Shown here: positions 1-13,422 of the stretch, in pieces
How the letters are laid out: each line of letters opens with the position of its first letter
Numbering within the stretch: the stretch's first letter is position 1
NCBI GenBank assembly: GCA_027924645.1
Contig: BSBN01001150.1
Coordinates: 868,001 to 932,000 of the forward strand
DNA from: Cunninghamia lanceolata
Lineage: Eukaryota; Streptophyta; Pinopsida; Cupressales; Cupressaceae
Direction of reading: 5' to 3'
Length of the DNA stretch: 64,000 nucleotides
The notes under the pieces: model-generated
Told to the model about the DNA's origin: nothing
What the model saw: the letters and a program-made list of their open reading frames with translations, nothing else
The model's database searches: none
Translations under genes and position numbers: made by a program

Positions 1-3000
1 TTTTTCACAAATAGCAAAAATCTGATTTTTATGTTCTTATCTTTTGGTTTGCTCTGTTCTGTAGCCAATCCTCACCATAGTTTCCTATCATGCAACTTCA
101 TTACTTCTAGAGGTTTTGATTATTGATAGAATTCTGGAGCCAATTCAGTTGAGCCCTTACCATTTTAAACAGAATCACTTTTTAGATCTATTTTCACTGA
201 TAAATAAAGCAAAATATAATGTATAAACAGTGGTCATTGACATGTTATGAGTAGCATTTGTATAATTATACTGCATATCAATTATATATCTGGAGAGGAA
301 ATGCTTTCTACCAATGGCAACTGAAAAATATGAGAAACAAAGGGTTTCATAACTATGGCTGTCATTCTGTATGACTCAGGTAAGAGCCTTATTCCATCTA
401 TGTGCTAATCTTTAAAAAGGGCTAGTCAGATTTGGAAACCCCAAATAATGTTTTGAAGTTTGATGCATTGGGCATCTTGTATTTAAATTATATGCCATGG
501 TAGTTTTATATGTTTTAGGGTGCTCGAGAAGGCAGGGCCTCCCTTGCCCTGCATAAAAGTGTGCTCCACTTACAGGGTTTTTCCGTTCATTCTTTTGGTC
601 ATTGTTTAAAGCGAGCTATACTGTAACTTCTAATATCTGCATGCTTAATAGTTGTTACTAGCAGGTTTTGGGCATTGACACTTCAAACTTGCAGCTCTAA
701 TAGCACTTATCCATAAGAAGATTTCTCCTTCATATATGTACTAACCTATTAATACTTCACTTCTTGAAAGTGCATATTTCTTTATGCAAACCTTTTGTTT
801 AGATTGACACAGTTGCCACGTGCAGAAGATGAAAGGGGATGATTAACATATTGATTGATAAATACCTCTAGAATCGGGTTGCCTCAATAAAAAATGATGA
901 AGCCATTTTGATGATAGCATCCAAATGACCATACATTTCAAAATTCGAACTATGTTCTGAATACAGATTTAAGACAGAAATTCTGCTTTATGTTGTTCTA
1001 CTACTAATTATATATGACATCTCCATGCTGCATATAGATTTTAGACAGGAGTTCTGATTTATGTTGCTCTTCTACTAATTATTTACAACATTTCTCCATG
1101 CAACATAAAAAATAAGACACATAGAATTAAGATAGAAGTATGCCGCATATAGAAATGAGACACAGAATTAAGCCTTCGCACTAACCTTACGATATAGACC
1201 TGGATCTACAGATCTAACACCTCGTCAGTCGGCATCCTCCACACAAACATTTATTCCTTTCTAGAGGAGCCCTTGTTCAGAAGTTGAAACATCTGCATAT
1301 CTCCAGTTTCCTAAATTTCCTAGGAAAACAAAGCTTTGAAATTAATATTTTCCTGTGGTTAGATTAACCTTCATTTAAAATTTTGGACAATTTCAAATTG
1401 TTTGCCACATATTCTGATGCTACCCTTTTCATTTGCTACAGTCATGGCACTGACACTATATTTCAGTGCCAGCAGCATCCACCCATTTAACCAGAGTTTT
1501 AGCAAGAAAACATGCTTTATTGCCATCTTCCTTATGCATCATATGGGTAGATAGAAATAACTTTAAATGTAGCATGTTGTCGTTGATGTTTATTAATAAC
1601 TTATAAGTTTTAGAACTAACACTTATTCTTAGTTTGGCAGAAAAACCCTGTTCATTGCTGCTATCATGACAACATTAATTATTAGGACTCCATAATGGAG
1701 AGTTCAAACAAAAGAAGATTCAGAACAGGAGTCTGCTGTTGTGATGAGTCCTTACTTATGCTCAGAATTGTTATGATTTCACTGTGAGATTTTTTTTAGA
1801 AGATATTTTTTTTAATGTACTTTCTACGGTATGATGTAATGAGGAGTTTTGTATCCTTGGTTTCTGGCCAAATGAAAGTTAGTGATGAAAAAAAAAGGAA
1901 AGCAAGTTAGAATTTTATCCAAATAGGAGATAATCAAAATGTGTGCCCACTGCAAACTGCGCTCCCCAGATATACCAGATATAAATAGGAGAAGTTGAAA
2001 ACGTGGACATTCAATTCATCTCAATTGCCAAAAAAACACATACGGCTTGCAAGCTAGAGCTAAGTAATGAATGTGCAGGCTAGCAAAGATGTAACAGATT
2101 AGAATGGCAACGAATCTGATTAGAGATGAGGAGAATTAGAAGAACTGATCAGTTGGAGAAGGCAGCTATAATGGTTATACATTTACAGTAGAAACCTCAG
2201 AATAACAGGGATGGAATTGGATGGAATTGGAAGAGTTTAAAGAGCTGATGTGTTGTGGTCAACGCACTGGCTGTTTACATGAGGACCACCAACCATTACA
2301 TTGGCCACGATGCACCGGCTGTTTATAGTGTATCTTCATTCAATATTTTTGAAATAAGATTGAAAACTATGCTAGATGAAACAAACCTGAAATCAAATGA
2401 ACAATAATCTACATATGTAATTAAGTTGGGGCTTGATATGCTTGAGGACCGCAGTACAATGGTGACATATATACAAACTGTTAACCGAATTTATTGTTTC
2501 AAGATTAATCACGGACAAGCAAGGTGATTGATTAAAAGAGAAAGGATGAGCTGTGAAAAAACTGTTAAAGATGTTGCATCAAGGCATGTCTGAGTACAAA
2601 GAGGTGCAAACCCAACAGTCAAGGATGGTCAGCCTAATGATTGCTTATCAAATCATAGTAGGACCGACATAAGCCAATTAATTGATGTTACAATGAAGAA
2701 GATTTTTCAGTTGACTCGAAATTTGAAGAAGATTTAGCTAGATGTGAAACAGATTATGATAACAACTAGAGCAAACTTGTAAAATGAACTGATCCAAAGG
2801 AAAAATACCTTGAAATCTGGGACAAGTATGTGATGTAATGGATCAACTTTTGGTTGTTAAGAAGTTGTAATGGACAATCTAGCTTGCTCAATAGCCAAAA
2901 AGAACAAATAAGCAACACTAAGAAAAGACATTTGCAATAAAAATGATTGCATTACAAGGATTATCTAGGTTAAGTAAATAGATGCAATCAATAAGCAGAC

Positions 3001-3785
3001 AACTAACTTAGATTAATTAGTTGGGATAAATAATCGTAATATGTGTACAAAAATTAAATGCGAGGGTTGACAATATTTAACTCTAAAACTTATGATGGAT
3101 AAACAACACTAAATTTATGTAGAATTATCCAATTTCAGGTTCAAAGGGCAGCAAATATTAATTGTCACTTGATCTTATGGATGGTATACACTTGCACAAC
3201 TTGCAAACACAAATTTCCTAAAGGAAACAACTACTATGATACCACTTGATTTGTAAGTAAGGAGGTTAGACTTCACTCTACTATTAGAGAATGAATGTTC
3301 AATGAAAAGAACTCTCACATACCTTTACGATGCACTATTGTAAACATGTGCAAATCAAGTAAAGCAAAGGTGTAATGCAAAGAGCTAGTGGAGCAGTTCT
3401 GGATAAATTTCGGTTGATCAGTTATCATACTGGCATTCAAGGTATGCTGGCCAAGGATACAAATCTCCTCAGGCCGTACCCCATCCCAACACTTGCATAA
3501 TTTGTTCTTTTTCTTTTTTTAAATCCCACTATGATTTGGACATCTCTTTAGGAAGGCAGAAAAATATAAAAGGAATAAATCCCCTGATCTGAAAATACTA
3601 ATAATTGATTTCTGAGGTCACCCAATTCAGATTCCCTATAAAATCTCTATGTAATGGTATTGACAAGAGATAATGACAAGTTTTTTGAAATGGTTAAATT
3701 ATTTAACCCCTTCCTCATTTATTGTTATTGCTCCTTCATTACATATTTGAACAGAAAATAAAAAAATAAGGACTAAAGCTTGCAG
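1..3785. other. No gene recognised (unassigned AT-rich DNA)
   Basis: I see no ORF of convincing length, no transposon ends and no RNA gene here. Stop codons are dense in all frames. The only structure I can point to is a local duplication at about 963-1108. It could be intron or downstream sequence of the doubtful minus-strand gene start at 3792-4300, but I could not find further exons with consistent splice sites and frame. Confidence 0.5.
963..1108. repeat. Two-copy degenerate tandem duplication, period about 73 bp
   Basis: Two adjacent segments share the order AGACAG - TTCTG - TTTATGTTG - CTACTAATTAT - ACAT - CTCCATG - CAACAT with scattered substitutions. The second copy starts at about 1037. 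It is old judging by divergence, with no coding role. Confidence 0.6.
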
Positions 3786-3791
3786 GCTTAC

Positions 3792-4300
3792 CTATTATAT
3801 CGATAATTGTACGGGTTGTATCTTCCAATCTTCCACGGCCATGTTTCCTAGAGAGCAAAAGCCAATAAACAAAAAAAAAAACAGAGAACAAAAGAAAAAA
3901 GAAAACCAGAGAAAAAATAAAAAGAACCAACGACCATACAACCTTTAATTAAAAGTATTATATTATTTACCTTCTGCATCAATGCAGTGACGTTTCATGA
4001 AGGAATTGAGCTTTCACTGCCAGAGTAAATTTATATCCATTTCCCTACAGAAGAAGTCTCAATACCAACATTCATCCTGCTACTGCGACTGTTTGGAGAA
4101 GATGATCTACGGAAGCTGGGCGAGGAGGAGGAATCGTTTGAGGTAGAGGCAGCAGCTCAAGAGGCAAAAAAAACAGAACAACAAACTCTCAAATAAAGAG
4201 GTGAAATCGTGCTTTTTTTCAACGGCCATTCCATCCATGGCATTGAAATCGTGAGAGCCGTTGCCTCCGAGCTGTCCTCCTTTTTAATCTGGTGATAATG
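3792..4300 (-). other. Doubtful 5' end of a minus-strand gene (two candidate exons)
   Basis: Read on the minus strand, a relatively GC-rich stretch (about 4300-3971) ends in GCAGAAG followed by a GTAAATAA donor. About 120 bp further on, a pyrimidine tract and CTCTCTAG acceptor precede a 56-bp candidate exon (3847-3792) ending before GTAAGC. In one frame that exon encodes KHGRGRLEDTTRTIIDII, flanked by intron-like sequence. The frame does not join cleanly to an ATG in the upstream piece, so the upstream part would have to be 5' UTR or the pairing is wrong. I do not recognise the peptide. Confidence 0.22.
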
Positions 4301-4433
4301 GAGGAGCTTTGGATTTTGTCCCTAATCTCCTTTCTAGTAGTAACTTCATCCTAAAGTCCAACGGTACATTACATGACAAACTCATCATCAATTACCCTCC
4401 TCTTACTTAGATTGTGTTCATATTAGGTCCTTG

Positions 4434-4517
4434 AGATAAGATTTTGAATGAATTTGCACTTGGGAGGAGATACTTAGATAAGACTTTGAATGAATTTGCA
4501 CTTGGGAGATATTGTAC
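4434..4517. repeat. Two-copy 42-bp tandem duplication
   Basis: The segment AGATAAG...TTTGAATGAATTTGC...CTTGGGAG occurs at 4434 and again at 4476 with few differences. It is a simple local duplication. Confidence 0.75.
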
Positions 4518-5554
4518 TTCAAAGTAATAACTTGTTTATTTACTTGGAGCTTAAATGTTGAATTAAATCCAAAATTAGAACATTGAATATTTAGATTGAG
4601 AATTATTTCACATCTAAAATATTTTTAGAACATTTATCTCTATAGGAATTACTCTAAGTCACTATAAAGAGTTAACGGATTGAGAATTGGGTTAAACCTA
4701 CTTAATAGTCGCTTCGGTTCAAAGTTAGTTCAAAGCCTCTAAGTGATCCAATTGGAAATGAGATCCAAAATCTAGGTATTCCTTAGTTTAATCAATCTTT
4801 TTTTCATGGATCCCTACCATTAATCAATTTAATCTAGTTGACAAGTGTTAAGCTTGAAATGGTAGTCTCTAAAAGTGGGTCTTATGAGTTTCTAGCCAAA
4901 GTGCTAATAGGCATAACTGCATCATGTGTGGACTATAGAAAGGTGTGAGATGGTGACATACATCTTCCTCACATGTCATACATATTTGGTTGGCATGATG
5001 AGTCATGTTTAAGTAATCTTGTGCATCATGCCCCATACATTGCTTATTTTGTTAATATTTGGTAATGCACAAGTGAGAAGGAGTCTTGATGAATGAATTG
5101 TCACCACATGTCCTTCTAATTACTATAGAATCATGTGAATTTGCCAATGTCTGACGTACTTAATTCCAACTAGAGAAAATGTGAGGGAGATAGGTGTAAG
5201 CTCCAAAGTTGTCTATAGTGACTAAATCCTTAGATGTGTTATCAAGATAAAGTAGTCCAAGAAAGACTTTGTATTTAAATTTTGTCTAGAGAAAATTTCA
5301 CCTTGGATATTTCCAAAGTTAACCCCAAAGCCAAATGGGTTTGAAATGGAACTAAACTTAGATAATGATCATTTTTATCCAGACACTAATGCATAAACTC
5401 TTAGACACTTTTGGTTGTGTATGAAATCCTCAACCACCAATGACAGACTTCTACTCACATGGACAGACACATACAATAGGGACAATAAATAGGCTTGGGG
5501 TAAAACCACCCTAGGGATATTGTTTTCAATAAATGCTAAGGAAAAGGGTGAAAA

Positions 5555-5810
5555 AGTGCAGGTGTGGCTTTATGAAAGTGCACACATGTGATCGGGTGGC
5601 ACGCCTACATAGCAAGGCAATGTGCCTATGCAAAATACATGCCCATGTGAGTGAAAGTGCACTTGCAAAGTCGCGATGAGTGTCTAGGAGGAAAAGCAAC
5701 GCACCTGCATTTAGCGGTGCGCTTGTGTAGAAGAACGACATGCTTTTGCATGGAAGAGCACCTGGGTTAGGAAACAGTGTGCCTATGCCAAAAAGGGTGC
5801 TCTAGAATAG
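5555..5810. repeat. Degenerate short-motif array (GTGC / TGCATGTGC-like)
   Basis: Variants of GTGCRCYTRTGCAAAA (for example GTGCACTTGCAAAG, GTGCGCTTGTG, GTGTGCCTATGCCA) recur every few tens of bases, along with reverse-orientation forms such as GCACCTGCAT. The spacing is irregular, so this is a weak array. It resembles in style the stronger motif arrays at 21.5, 15.0 and 51-52 kb. Confidence 0.4.
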
Positions 5811-6849
5811 GAAATGGATAGGTTATGGGTATAGGTAATAAATAAAAAGGTTATGGTTATGCTAGTATAATATGTAGAGTAGTCCTAATTTGATATAGCA
5901 ATAGGATATTATGCACCAAGGTATAAGGAACTAGGGTGACTTTGTATCCTTTACATGGACTAGTGACACTACAAACAAAAGGAGTATCCTTATACATGCC
6001 CAGCATAATACAACCTTGTCTAGACGTGTAAGGAATGAAACTTAAAGCATTGAAGTCCAAGTACACAAAAGGCATGAAATGACCTTAGATGCAAAGGACA
6101 ACTGGTATGCAAAAAGCTATTCCACTACACACAAGATATATCGCTGGAGTAATAAGAACATCCAACAAACACACAAAATGCTATGCCCCATTCTTTGCTA
6201 GTCATAACACACCAAGATATGAATGGATCTAGGCAGTCTTGATGAAGCATGAGAAGGAGATAGAAAAGATAAAAATAAAAAATAAAAGACCGAATGACGA
6301 CACAAGTCACAACCATTATATCTCTTAACAAAAATTTGGATGATGTTTAGATAGGCACCTGATTACAAGAATGATATATCCCTAGATAAGGCTTGATGAT
6401 GATGTTTGATATCAAATGATGTGACAATTGATAACGTGACTAGTTATTGTTTCAAAATATGGACTAATGCTTGTGATTTTTGTTAATGCATGATGTATTG
6501 CATGGTTGTTGTTTTGTTTGAATGTCAAGTGTTTTAATATGGAATGAATGAAATATGACAATGTGGCATTTATTATGGACATGGTGTTGAAATAGTTTAT
6601 TACAAGATATGGTATGGATTAAGGATGACTTGCATTTGTGATTTATTACTTGGATTTTAGGGATATTTTTATTTTTTGTGTTTTTTGAAATATTTTGATC
6701 TTTTTGTATTTTTGGAATGTTTTGGGATGAGATGCATGAGACTTAAGATAAATTCTTACTTCCCAATGTCTTATAGAAACTAGGAGAACAATCCAAACCA
6801 CAACTAGGTATCAGTAATGTGCCCCCAAGCAATGGGATTTTACTATGGT

Positions 6850-6854
6850 ATGAA
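6850..6854. other. Target-site duplication ATGAA, left copy
   Basis: The five bases immediately before TGTTGGCC are identical to 8989-8993, immediately after the LTR's terminal CA. Confidence 0.9.
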
Positions 6855-7482
6855 TGTTGGCCATGTGTGTTGTCATTGATGCCAACATAGCAACATACAT
6901 TGATGTCAACATAGCATACATTGATGAGAGAGACTGCTAAGGTTGTTGTGAAGAATGTCACCGATGTCATGTTCCTGAAGAAGAGAAAGCTCATGATTGG
7001 ATGTTATATTCTTGAAGAAGAGAAAGTTGATACATTAAGCCTCTGGAAGTTGGTGACAGTCTCTGTTTCAAAATGAACGTCTTTGAAGACTACTTGGGAA
7101 ATTACTCAGCATTTCCATTAGTTTGTCTTTGGGCATTCGCGGGCTAGAATATAGCTTTATGTAATGGTAAATCTTTCATATTCCATGTTTCATGGTGTTT
7201 GGTTTACCGGAAGTTTGTTTTACAAAAGATGGAATGAAGACAGTGTTGGTTCTGTGAAGATGTTTCTAGAATGACAATGGAAGCTCCACATTCCTTTGAT
7301 TTTGAAGATATGATCTTGCGGTTCAAGAGTTAAGTTAAGTATGATGTCAATATACTAAATTCTATGTTTCAGAGTGTTTGCACTTCTGCAGTGAAAGATA
7401 TAAGTGGATGAGCTTTGGTTCAGGCTCTGACAGTGTAATGAGTTGTTGAAAGGTGAATGGAATGCTCCACATTCCTCTGTTG

Positions 7483-7564
7483 TAGTAGTTATGGCTATGT
7501 GGTTCTAAAACTATGTTCTCCGTTGTAGCAGTTATGGCTATGTGGTTTTGGAACTATGTTCTAC
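7483..7564. repeat. Two-copy tandem duplication inside the solo LTR, period about 41 bp
   Basis: GTAGCAGTTATGGCTATGTG followed by GTTCT/GTTTT...AACTATGTTCT occurs twice in succession with small changes. It lies in the U3-like half of the LTR. Confidence 0.65.
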
Positions 7565-8615
7565 ATACAGTAAAGGTGACAATTCCAAGGTTTCAGATCG
7601 CCTTTCCTTTTGTTGTGAAAGTTTTGCATGATAAGGTTCTGACATGTGTTTTGGCAGTATAATGTGATGATAAAAGATGATTGGGATACTCCGCATTCCT
7701 CCATATGTGAATGATTATCATTGTGGTTTTGTGGACATGTTCTTGGATGTGTATTACATACCTCTTTTCAGTTTCATGCTTCTTGGTGGTCCACAACTCA
7801 GTTTTTCAATTGATAGCTTGGTATAGTGTGGTTCAAATAATAGAGTGTTCTCAGAGTTAATGGATGAAGTTGTGCAACATAATTCTTTGATGGGTAGTGG
7901 TAAATAAGAGTTTGGGGATGTTGTACAAGTCATGTGAATTCATCTGGAAGATTTTTACGAAGATCTTTCTTGTTTCTAGTACCGCACATGGTTTTCTAAT
8001 TGATATGGCCATTACTCTTCAAGTTTTCATGTGTTTTCCTTAAAGCTATCCTATTTTCAAATGAGCGGAGTGTGTGGAGGCATTTCCTTGATGCTTGAAG
8101 CTATGAAGGATGTTTTGGACCTGGTTAAGCAAGTGTTGGGATACACAAGGCTCGATTCTTCTACTGGTGTAACATGTGATGTTGTTTAGGTCCTATCTTG
8201 TACATGTTTCATGTTGTATGTTGTCTGGATGACTTGTAAATGTATTTTCCATATTATCTTTGGTCGACAAGCTATGTAATCAATGTAATATCATGTATAA
8301 ATAGTAGATCGAATTGAATGTGGAGGGAGTGTTATTACAAGATGATTGAAAAGGTTCACATGCAAATAAAAGCAAAATAAATACATTTTTGTGTGCGATT
8401 GTGGGAGAAAGAGAAGATGTTGTTGATGCTATCTGGATTCATCTTGAAGACTTAATTGAGACAGTGATCAAGTATAGAGTGTGCTTGACTGATCAGATCT
8501 TTAGAAGAAAAGTGTGAAGAGGTAGAAGTGTAATCATCATGTGTGAGCTTCAAAGACAGTTTCCAGACATTTGAAAGATTGTCATACTGTAATCATCTCT
8601 GAGTTTGATCTCAGA

Positions 8616-8761
8616 ATAGGGAGTAGTTGCTTCCTTCAGTTAAAGTCCGTAAAACAAAGTCATCAAGGAGTAGAAGCTTCCTTAGGAGTGACCCTAAATC
8701 AAAGTTACTTAGGGAGTAGCAGCTTCCTTAGGTTAAAGCCCCTAAAACAAAGTTACTATTT
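8616..8761. repeat. Three-copy tandem repeat inside the solo LTR, period about 47 bp
   Basis: GGAGTAG..GCTTCCTT followed by a CCTAAAACAAAGT-like block recurs three times (starts near 8620, 8668 and 8715). It sits about 200 bp from the LTR's right end, probably in or close to the R region. Confidence 0.7.
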
Positions 8762-8988
8762 GAGCTTCATATATTGTGAGTTAATCCTCACCGTGGTTTT
8801 TCCCTTCTAGGGTTTTCCATGTATATCTGGTGTTATGTGTTGTTGTGCATTGTGTTAATCCTTCATGTTCATGCTAATATTGTGATGCTTAAGTTCTGAT
8901 CTACTCTGGATAAGTTGAAGTTGTTAAATTGGAAGAATTGTTTAGATACAGATTCACCCCCCCTCTCAGTATCCTAGTGTGTGTAACA

Positions 8989-8993
8989 ATGAA
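8989..8993. other. Target-site duplication ATGAA, right copy
   Basis: It follows TAACA directly and matches 6850-6854 exactly. Confidence 0.9.
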
Positions 8994-9333
8994 TGGGTAG
9001 GTTACTATGGTATATATAATGGATGACTTATTATGGTATGATAAGAAATTACACTAAGTGAAAACTTCAAGCCATGATAGGATGACAATTGGGTAGATGG
9101 ATAATGCCATGGTATATGGATGAAACTTAGATGAATGAGTGGAAAGTGGAAGTCAAAGTGGTTATCTAGCAGATGGTAAATGCAAGGCTACTACACATGG
9201 AACCTATAAATAGGTTTTCATTATGGTACTTATCCAATGCACCACCGAAGTGGTTTTCACCAGAGGACAGATTATTTCTCTTTACTATATTCATTTTTAT
9301 AAATTTTTTTATAAATTAATTTTTATGTAAATT
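8994..9333. other. No gene recognised; older target DNA
   Basis: Low-complexity AT-rich sequence between the solo LTR and the LARD. Homology to the LARD leader begins at 9334. No TSD for the LARD can be read at this edge. Confidence 0.5.
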
Positions 9334-9437
9334 ATTTCTTCATAAAACAAATAATTGGGTCACTCTTCCACTGAAATAGGTTCAACCTTTTTTTCCCCAA
9401 AGCTCCCAAGTGTTACAACCTGGTACTCTGATACCTA
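9334..9437 (-). repeat. Extra truncated leader with PBS, downstream of the 3' LTR
   Basis: This segment matches 16030-16134, the leader just inside the 5' LTR, including CTTCATAAAACAAATAATTG, the AAGCTCCCAAGTGTT block and the reverse-complement PBS. In a normal element nothing internal should follow the 3' LTR. It is what remains of a second internal region, as in an LTR-INT-LTR-INT tandem. Confidence 0.85.
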
Positions 9438-12400
9438 TGTAATGCCCACTCAAAAAATCATCAATTTATTACAACAATTTAATAAAATATTCAGAAATAA
9501 TAAAGATATAATAATAAGATTATGGGGAAAATTTTTCTTCTTTTAAATAAATATCATCCAAATATACAAATTAAACTTCTTCATATTCAAATATACATAT
9601 TTTCAATATTTGTCTTAAGATCATCCTTTCAAATGTGAAAAGATACGTCCTCAGTTCCAGTAACCTACGCAATAAACAGACTTGGATCTGCACATTCATT
9701 ATAAACATTAGATCCACAAAATCAATCATCAAACATTTCAAATAGCAATAAACAGAATAAATATCATAAATGACAAGCCTAAGGCCCTAGGGGCCGACCT
9801 AATGTCTCAGGGGCTCATCAATGATGGCCTTGCCTACGTACGCATAGCACAGAGACTTCGTAGCTTAGAACTTGACTGAAAACACAAGATGGTATCATAA
9901 CTCATATGCATTTCATAATCCCACAACATCCAACGATACATTTCTCATAACCAAGACATACAATTACAAGAAATTATTCATTACATCATAATCATAGACC
10001 ATTACATCATTTTGAAATATAAAGTTTAACAAACAATAAGTACTTATATCACCTTAATACATCCTTATTGATCTTTTATTGATTCAAGTCTATCATATTT
10101 TTCCCTTATACAACATACACATAAGGGAAGTACTAAGCTTATAAACATTGAATTACAACATGATATTATGTTAATCAATAAGTACATTAAGTTCCAAAAG
10201 AAACTCAATCACAATAAATTTACAAATCATTACCAACCTTACAGTCTAACTACCTCAACTCACACTAGAATTTACATACGAAATCTAATTCAACATGTTA
10301 ACATCCTTAAAATTTATTTAACCATCGTTCACAAATAACATTCATGCAATCAAACATTTAGATACAATGCAAGAGAACATCATAATAACGATATACAAAA
10401 CATATAATCACGACTAAAATCAATCGAAAATAATGTAATATGCAATTATATGTTTTCTCTTTCAATTTCAATTCAACTCGATTAAGAGACTAACTAAATC
10501 TCAACTCTCTCTTAGATGTTATAGTAAAAATATTAACTGAGCTAATCACCACTATCTAAACAATATCCAAGCTACTATAAATTGGATTACTACTAATGCT
10601 GGAGCTCAAAAGATAGAGAACAAGATTCTTTTGGAAATACTAATAATATATTGAACCCTAATATGATAATCAATGTCAACATCATTCCAACCTCATGTTC
10701 CTGAAAGATATAGTTTATATAGAAATGATCACTTCATTTTTAGGCGAGCTATATGTATTACAACCTATCCCCAAACATCTCATACAAACAATTGGTAGTC
10801 ATAAACAAGTCATATATCTAAACAACTCGAGTATTATTGTCAAATATACCTCCAAAATGAATGCTTTCCGTTATGACAAGAACATGTTTCTTAAAATAGA
10901 TACGAAAAGATCTGAATATATATGACGCATCAAAATTGATTAGCATGTTGTGTGCTATATTATATTAATGTACACTAGATAATATAAGTACACTACATTA
11001 CATTAATAATTACCATAGTAAATAAGACTGGTGATGGCCAAACCGAGTGAAGAAACTTAGGTTATCCATTTACGTTGGCAACAAAGCCAGAACACGACTA
11101 CACTAGTGTTTGTTTTCCCTTTGCCAACATATCATAGGCAATTTTGACTCTAATAACAGCACTTACTAAATTGACAATCTCTGACAGTAATTACAAAAAT
11201 AGAAATATGTCTAATACTAATAAGTAAAGGTATCTTCAGACCAACTAATTCCATTATCATTTTCAATCAATCATTCAATATAAATACAATAACAATTTAG
11301 CCATTTATGCATGTAAACTATGAAAGCATAGATAGAACACACACGCTGCTTGACAGAATGCCTCAAAGAGCAAAACATGTTTTAAGAGGCCATTAAATTC
11401 ATAAATCTAGTTTGATGCCATAAATATAATGGGGAAACGTTAAATGTCCAATCTAAGAAAAGAAGGTGGTTCTCATATAAAAGACATCGTATATGTTGCT
11501 TCTATAGGGAAAAACTAATCGATTCAGTTAACATTAACGTATTCCTATTTAGAATGGACTCATTTTAAGTTTTATTGTCAAATAAACTAAAAATTGTTGT
11601 TACCAAAATAGCAAATATATTATCAAAGTCTTTATATATATATATATATTGCAGATGAGACTATACTAATTTTCTGTTACTCTGAAAACACTAGTTGAAT
11701 AACGCATATATATTAAACCCTACTTGACGGTTTCTATTATTAATGGGGTGTCGAGGCTCCATGAAGCCACAACTCCTAGAAAAAGATAACTTTTTGTTCA
11801 TTATAAAAGAATACATCAAACAATGATATCATCACTATTCATAATAATTCGAATTCGTCTAAAGTAAAGTTAAATTTTACAAAGGTATTTATAAGACTAG
11901 AACTTAGAATATCAAACTAATGACTATCGACAAAGACATGTTATAGCTTCAGGATAATTAGCATGTCTTCCTTGTAATAGAAACTCTCAAAAGAGACAAA
12001 GTGTAGTAAACATACTTATCCAAGAAATAGTTACAATGTCTCCTATAGTATCAGGAAAACATTCTACATGTCTTTACCTCATAAAGAGGGTTCAACAAGT
12101 TCTCAAATTGACCCTTGATTAAAATCTATATTGCTCACATCTTATTACTTATTTCTATGTCACCGTTACAGATATGAAGAACAAGAAATAAGAATTTGCA
12201 AAGTCATGTAGGCAAAGTCATGGATAATAACTAATAGTATATTTAGGGTGAATATATCTCTGAGAATATCAAGCTTTGACTCTTCATCATTGCTAACAAA
12301 AGAACCAAACTATGCTAGTGCACTCACAACACTTACCCTAACTCTTCCATTTCCAAGAATAGCTCTACTTTATATATATAACAAATATACCTACTAGAAT

Positions 12401-13118
12401 TTGTAGTCCTTGGTTCTTTGTGGCCAAGAAAATGTAGAATTTTGCAACACAAATAGCTTGTCAGTAGTATAATAAGATCCAGGCAATGATTTGCTATGAT
12501 GAGATATATTAAAGAGGAAATATATTAAAATTCATTGTTTCAGGATTCCACAACAGACCAATAGGATTAGAAGATAGAATGATATTCAAAGACAACATGG
12601 ATGATTAGACAAATGCCAATTTTGTGTTCTACTGCACAGGTAGAGAAAAAAAACTAAACGCATAACATTGCCTATATCCCAAACTGCTAATTTATATAAC
12701 ATACCTATGTTGAAAGATGTGTAAATCTGCACTCTTCAATATACTCACAGAGATGAGACAGGCCATTTTTTCTTTGTTTCTAGAATATCCCCTGTAAGAA
12801 TAAGAATAGAATTCTACAATAGAAAAATCTTCCACCTTTTCATTTCTTGATCTTTTAATATTGCATAACATGACATTTCATCTTCCATAAGAAACTGAAA
12901 ATAAAATGACTCTTCCACTTCCATTTCCGTCACCCATAATCTTATAAACTAAAATTAGCTCCACTGAATAAATATCAGTCCCATCTCTTGAATAAAGTAA
13001 AATAATTCTTATAAAATCTATAAGCATAAAATAATAGTCTAAATAATTATTTCTATAAAAATATAACTAAATTTTAATTATCATAACTAATAAATAAGTT
13101 TTTTGGATATGCCTTACA
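9438..13118 (-). repeat. LARD 3' LTR (3681 bp)
   Basis: On the plus strand it starts TGTAATGCCC and ends ATGCCTTACA; read in element sense it is TGTAAGGCAT...GGGCATTACA. It pairs with 16135-19814 over its whole length. The purine-rich PPT abuts its right side, which makes it the 3' LTR. Confidence 0.9.
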
Positions 13119-13133
13119 TTCTTCCCCCCAAGA
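13119..13133 (-). other. LARD polypurine tract
   Basis: The minus strand reads CTTGGGGGGAAGAA directly before the LTR's TGTAAGGC. Position and base content are those of the primer for plus-strand synthesis. Confidence 0.85.
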
Positions 13134-13422
13134 ATTGACTTCCTCCTGGAAGTCATCATGAACTATGCATATTTCCTGACTCCACATTTTCAACAAAAAC
13201 TAGTTTTTCATAAATCGATTAAATATATTCTTTTTTCCATTATGCAAGAGTACAAAACTTGAAACTTACATCATCAACTAAAGAAAATACAAAGAAATTC
13301 AAATTCACTCACTTGATCACAAAATTAATAACATACCTAATTTTCTCTAATGATTTGCAACCACAAAATTAGTAATAATTCTCGATTTTCTCAACCACCC
13401 AACCATAGGATTCGACCAATAG

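Larger units (their letters stand above)
4301..6849. other. No gene recognised
   Basis: Non-coding by appearance. It contains a small 42-bp duplication and a degenerate GTGC/TGCAAA-type motif array, both listed separately. No transposon termini were found. Its right edge at 6850 is the TSD of the solo LTR, so this is the older target DNA. Confidence 0.5.
6855..8988 (+). mobile_element. Solo LTR of a Ty1/copia-type element, 2134 bp
   Basis: The segment begins TGTTGGCCATGTGTG and ends GTGTGTAACA, the standard TG...CA termini, and is bracketed by the 5-bp duplication ATGAA. Near the right end lies GATTCACCCCCCCTCTCAG, a sequence type I associate with the 3' part of many plant copia LTRs; this gives plus orientation. 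There is no internal region, PBS or PPT, so it is the product of LTR-LTR recombination. It holds two internal duplications (about 7483-7564 and 8616-8761). The superfamily call rests on the end sequence and the C-rich tract only. Confidence 0.85.

Noticed and set aside
3430..3480. Possible 5S rRNA or tRNA-like segment (CCTCAGGCCGTACCCCATCC)
   Set aside because: Superficial likeness only; internal control regions of 5S rRNA or tRNA are absent.
3739..3930. 63-codon minus-strand hydrophobic frame as a membrane protein
   Set aside because: The hydrophobic half is a T-rich polypyrimidine tract before a splice-like CTAG; at most its second half is exonic.
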